Part shown: in pieces, positions 63,125 to 64,000 of the stretch | How the letters are laid out: each line of letters starts with the position of its first letter | Numbering within the stretch: the stretch's first letter is position 1 | Source: Aliiroseovarius salicola | Lineage (GTDB): Bacteria; Pseudomonadota; Alphaproteobacteria; Rhodobacterales; Rhodobacteraceae | Direction of reading: 5' to 3' | NCBI RefSeq assembly: GCF_027891095.1 | Contig: NZ_JAQIIO010000003.1 | Span: forward strand, 310,001 to 374,000 | Length of the DNA stretch: 64,000 nucleotides | Position numbers and translations under genes: made by a program | Notes under the pieces: generated by a model | Seen by the model: only the letters and a program-made list of their open reading frames with translations | What the model was told of the DNA's origin: nothing | The model's database searches: none

Positions 63125-63973
63125 ATGAAATATGTGGGGAAACTCACGGTTGTGTCTGTTGCTTTGACAGCATGGATCGGGCTCTGTTTGGTCGCGGGTC
63201 CGGCGCGTGCCGAGGAGGCGCCTCCTGCATTTCCAGAATTTACCTTCAAGAAAATTGGAGTTCCCAGCGGAGCGGGAAAACGGATCACTGTTCAGATCGA
63301 CCCGGAAGAGCAGGCGCGTGTATTGGCCCCGCTACCTTCTGCGGCGCAAACGGATGATGACAGCAATACAAACGACGACCTGATCCCAAGCGGATATGAA
63401 TGGTTCTGGAGCACCGTTTCACCAAAGACTGACGGTGGTGGCCCTGCCAATCTTCAAAAAGCTCTGTCGGCGCTGGAAATGAAAGAGGGGTTTGCGGCCC
63501 CTCGGTTGCAGCATCTTCAGGATATTGCGTCCCTGTATGGCATCGAAATTCTCAAAGCCACGGTTGGAACAAGTGTTTCCCCTGCATGGGTGCTGGCGCT
63601 GATCTCGGTGGAAAGCTCAGGACAGGCGGATGCTGAAAGCCATGCTGGCGCGCAGGGTGTCATGCAGCTTATCCCCGATACGGCTGCCCGGTTTGGCGTA
63701 GGCGACCCGCTGGATCCTGCGCAGAACATCAAAGGGGGCGTGGCCTATCTGTCGTGGCTCATGACACATTTCAACGGCGACCCCATTTTGGCGATGGCCG
63801 GATATAATGCTGGCGAAAACGCCGTGACCCAGAATGGTGGAGTGCCGCCATATGCCGAGACCCGCGCGTATATTCCAAAAGTCCTGGCAGCCTGGCAGGT
63901 GGCCAAGGGCCTGTGTTTAACCCCTCCTGAATTGTTGACCGACGGCTGTGTATTTGCCGTGAAAGGATCCTGA
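63125..63973 (+). CDS. Lytic transglycosylase of the tad region
   Basis: 282 residues. Signal peptide ending at ARA29; a variable Pro/Asp-rich stretch to about 105; then a C-terminal SLT domain with the catalytic Glu163 in ISVESSGQ, AGAQGVMQLIP, LDPAQNIKGGVAYLSWL and AGYNAGENAV. It cuts peptidoglycan and may open the wall for the pilus. ATG 63125 is chosen over 63065 because it starts the signal peptide. A further plus-strand gene follows after one base. Confidence 0.9.
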   Translation: MKYVGKLTVVSVALTAWIGLCLVAGPARAEEAPPAFPEFTFKKIGVPSGAGKRITVQIDPEEQARVLAPLPSAAQTDDDSNTNDDLIPSGYEWFWSTVSPKTDGGGPANLQKALSALEMKEGFAAPRLQHLQDIASLYGIEILKATVGTSVSPAWVLALISVESSGQADAESHAGAQGVMQLIPDTAARFGVGDPLDPAQNIKGGVAYLSWLMTHFNGDPILAMAGYNAGENAVTQNGGVPPYAETRAYIPKVLAAWQVAKGLCLTPPELLTDGCVFAVKGS

Positions 63974-63974
63974 T

Positions 63975-64000
63975 ATGAGTGTGAAGCCCCTTGTGCTGGA
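63975..64000 (+). CDS. Start of a gene cut by the window end
   Basis: ATG one base after the transglycosylase stop, encoding MSVKPLVL before the window ends. Position suggests co-transcription. Family cannot be told from eight residues. Confidence 0.5.

Overview
The window is chromosomal DNA of a marine-type alphaproteobacterium of the Rhodobacteraceae (Roseobacter group). This rests on gene content and order: ruvCAB, thpR, ybgC-tolQRAB-pal-cpoB, tilS and ftsH in one run; gor followed by hflKC, a DUF2065 protein and degP; an alphaproteobacterial tad/flp locus; DUF1127, DUF2842 and Hint proteins; and tandem folD genes beside fhs. No rRNA, tRNA, prophage, insertion sequence or CRISPR array was recognised.

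Layout. 0.1-6.2 kb: a minus-strand TerB / secreted protein / TerB operon, pyrG and secG, then purA and a DUF2842 gene on plus. 6.2-15.1 kb: an 890-residue acidic protein with conserved ends, thiamine pyrophosphokinase, a DMT exporter, L-serine deaminase, a YbaN-like protein, rpiA and glutathione reductase. 15.4-20.6 kb: hflK-hflC-DUF2065, a Hint protein and a DegP-type protease, an envelope quality-control block. 20.6-35.3 kb: a DUF1127 protein, an FAD oxidoreductase, the Holliday-junction genes ruvCAB, RNA cyclic phosphodiesterase, the complete Tol-Pal envelope machine, tilS and ftsH. 35.4-47.6 kb: a methyltransferase, a fatty acid desaturase, the tetrahydrofolate C1 block fhs-folD-folD, an AT-richer DUF1835 gene, enoyl-CoA hydratase and thioesterase, and the ligase-associated repair pair pdeM-lhr. 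48.4-64 kb: a tad (Flp pilus) region on minus, with three tandem flp pilin genes that encode the same protein, cpaB, cpaC, an OmpA lipoprotein, tadZ, tadA, tadB, tadC, two TadD-like lipoproteins and a prepilin peptidase. It is flanked by an AAA ATPase, a GT-C-like membrane protein and a lytic transglycosylase.

The most unusual signals are outside the genes. (1) Arrays of the 8-bp unit CTAGAAAA occur three times (4, 3 and 12 CTAG cores), each 5' of a plus-strand gene or operon (purA, hflKC, cpoB), in the same orientation, and each ends in the same TTCTG box. (2) A hairpin with a pyrimidine loop lies between the DUF1127 gene and its terminator, like the CcsR/cuckoo RNAs of Rhodobacter. (3) The first of the two folD genes has lost the catalytic lysine and an active-site aspartate that the second keeps. 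(4) Several intergenic motifs and palindromes recur or look like operators. Gene functions come from recognising motifs by eye; no search or computation was run.
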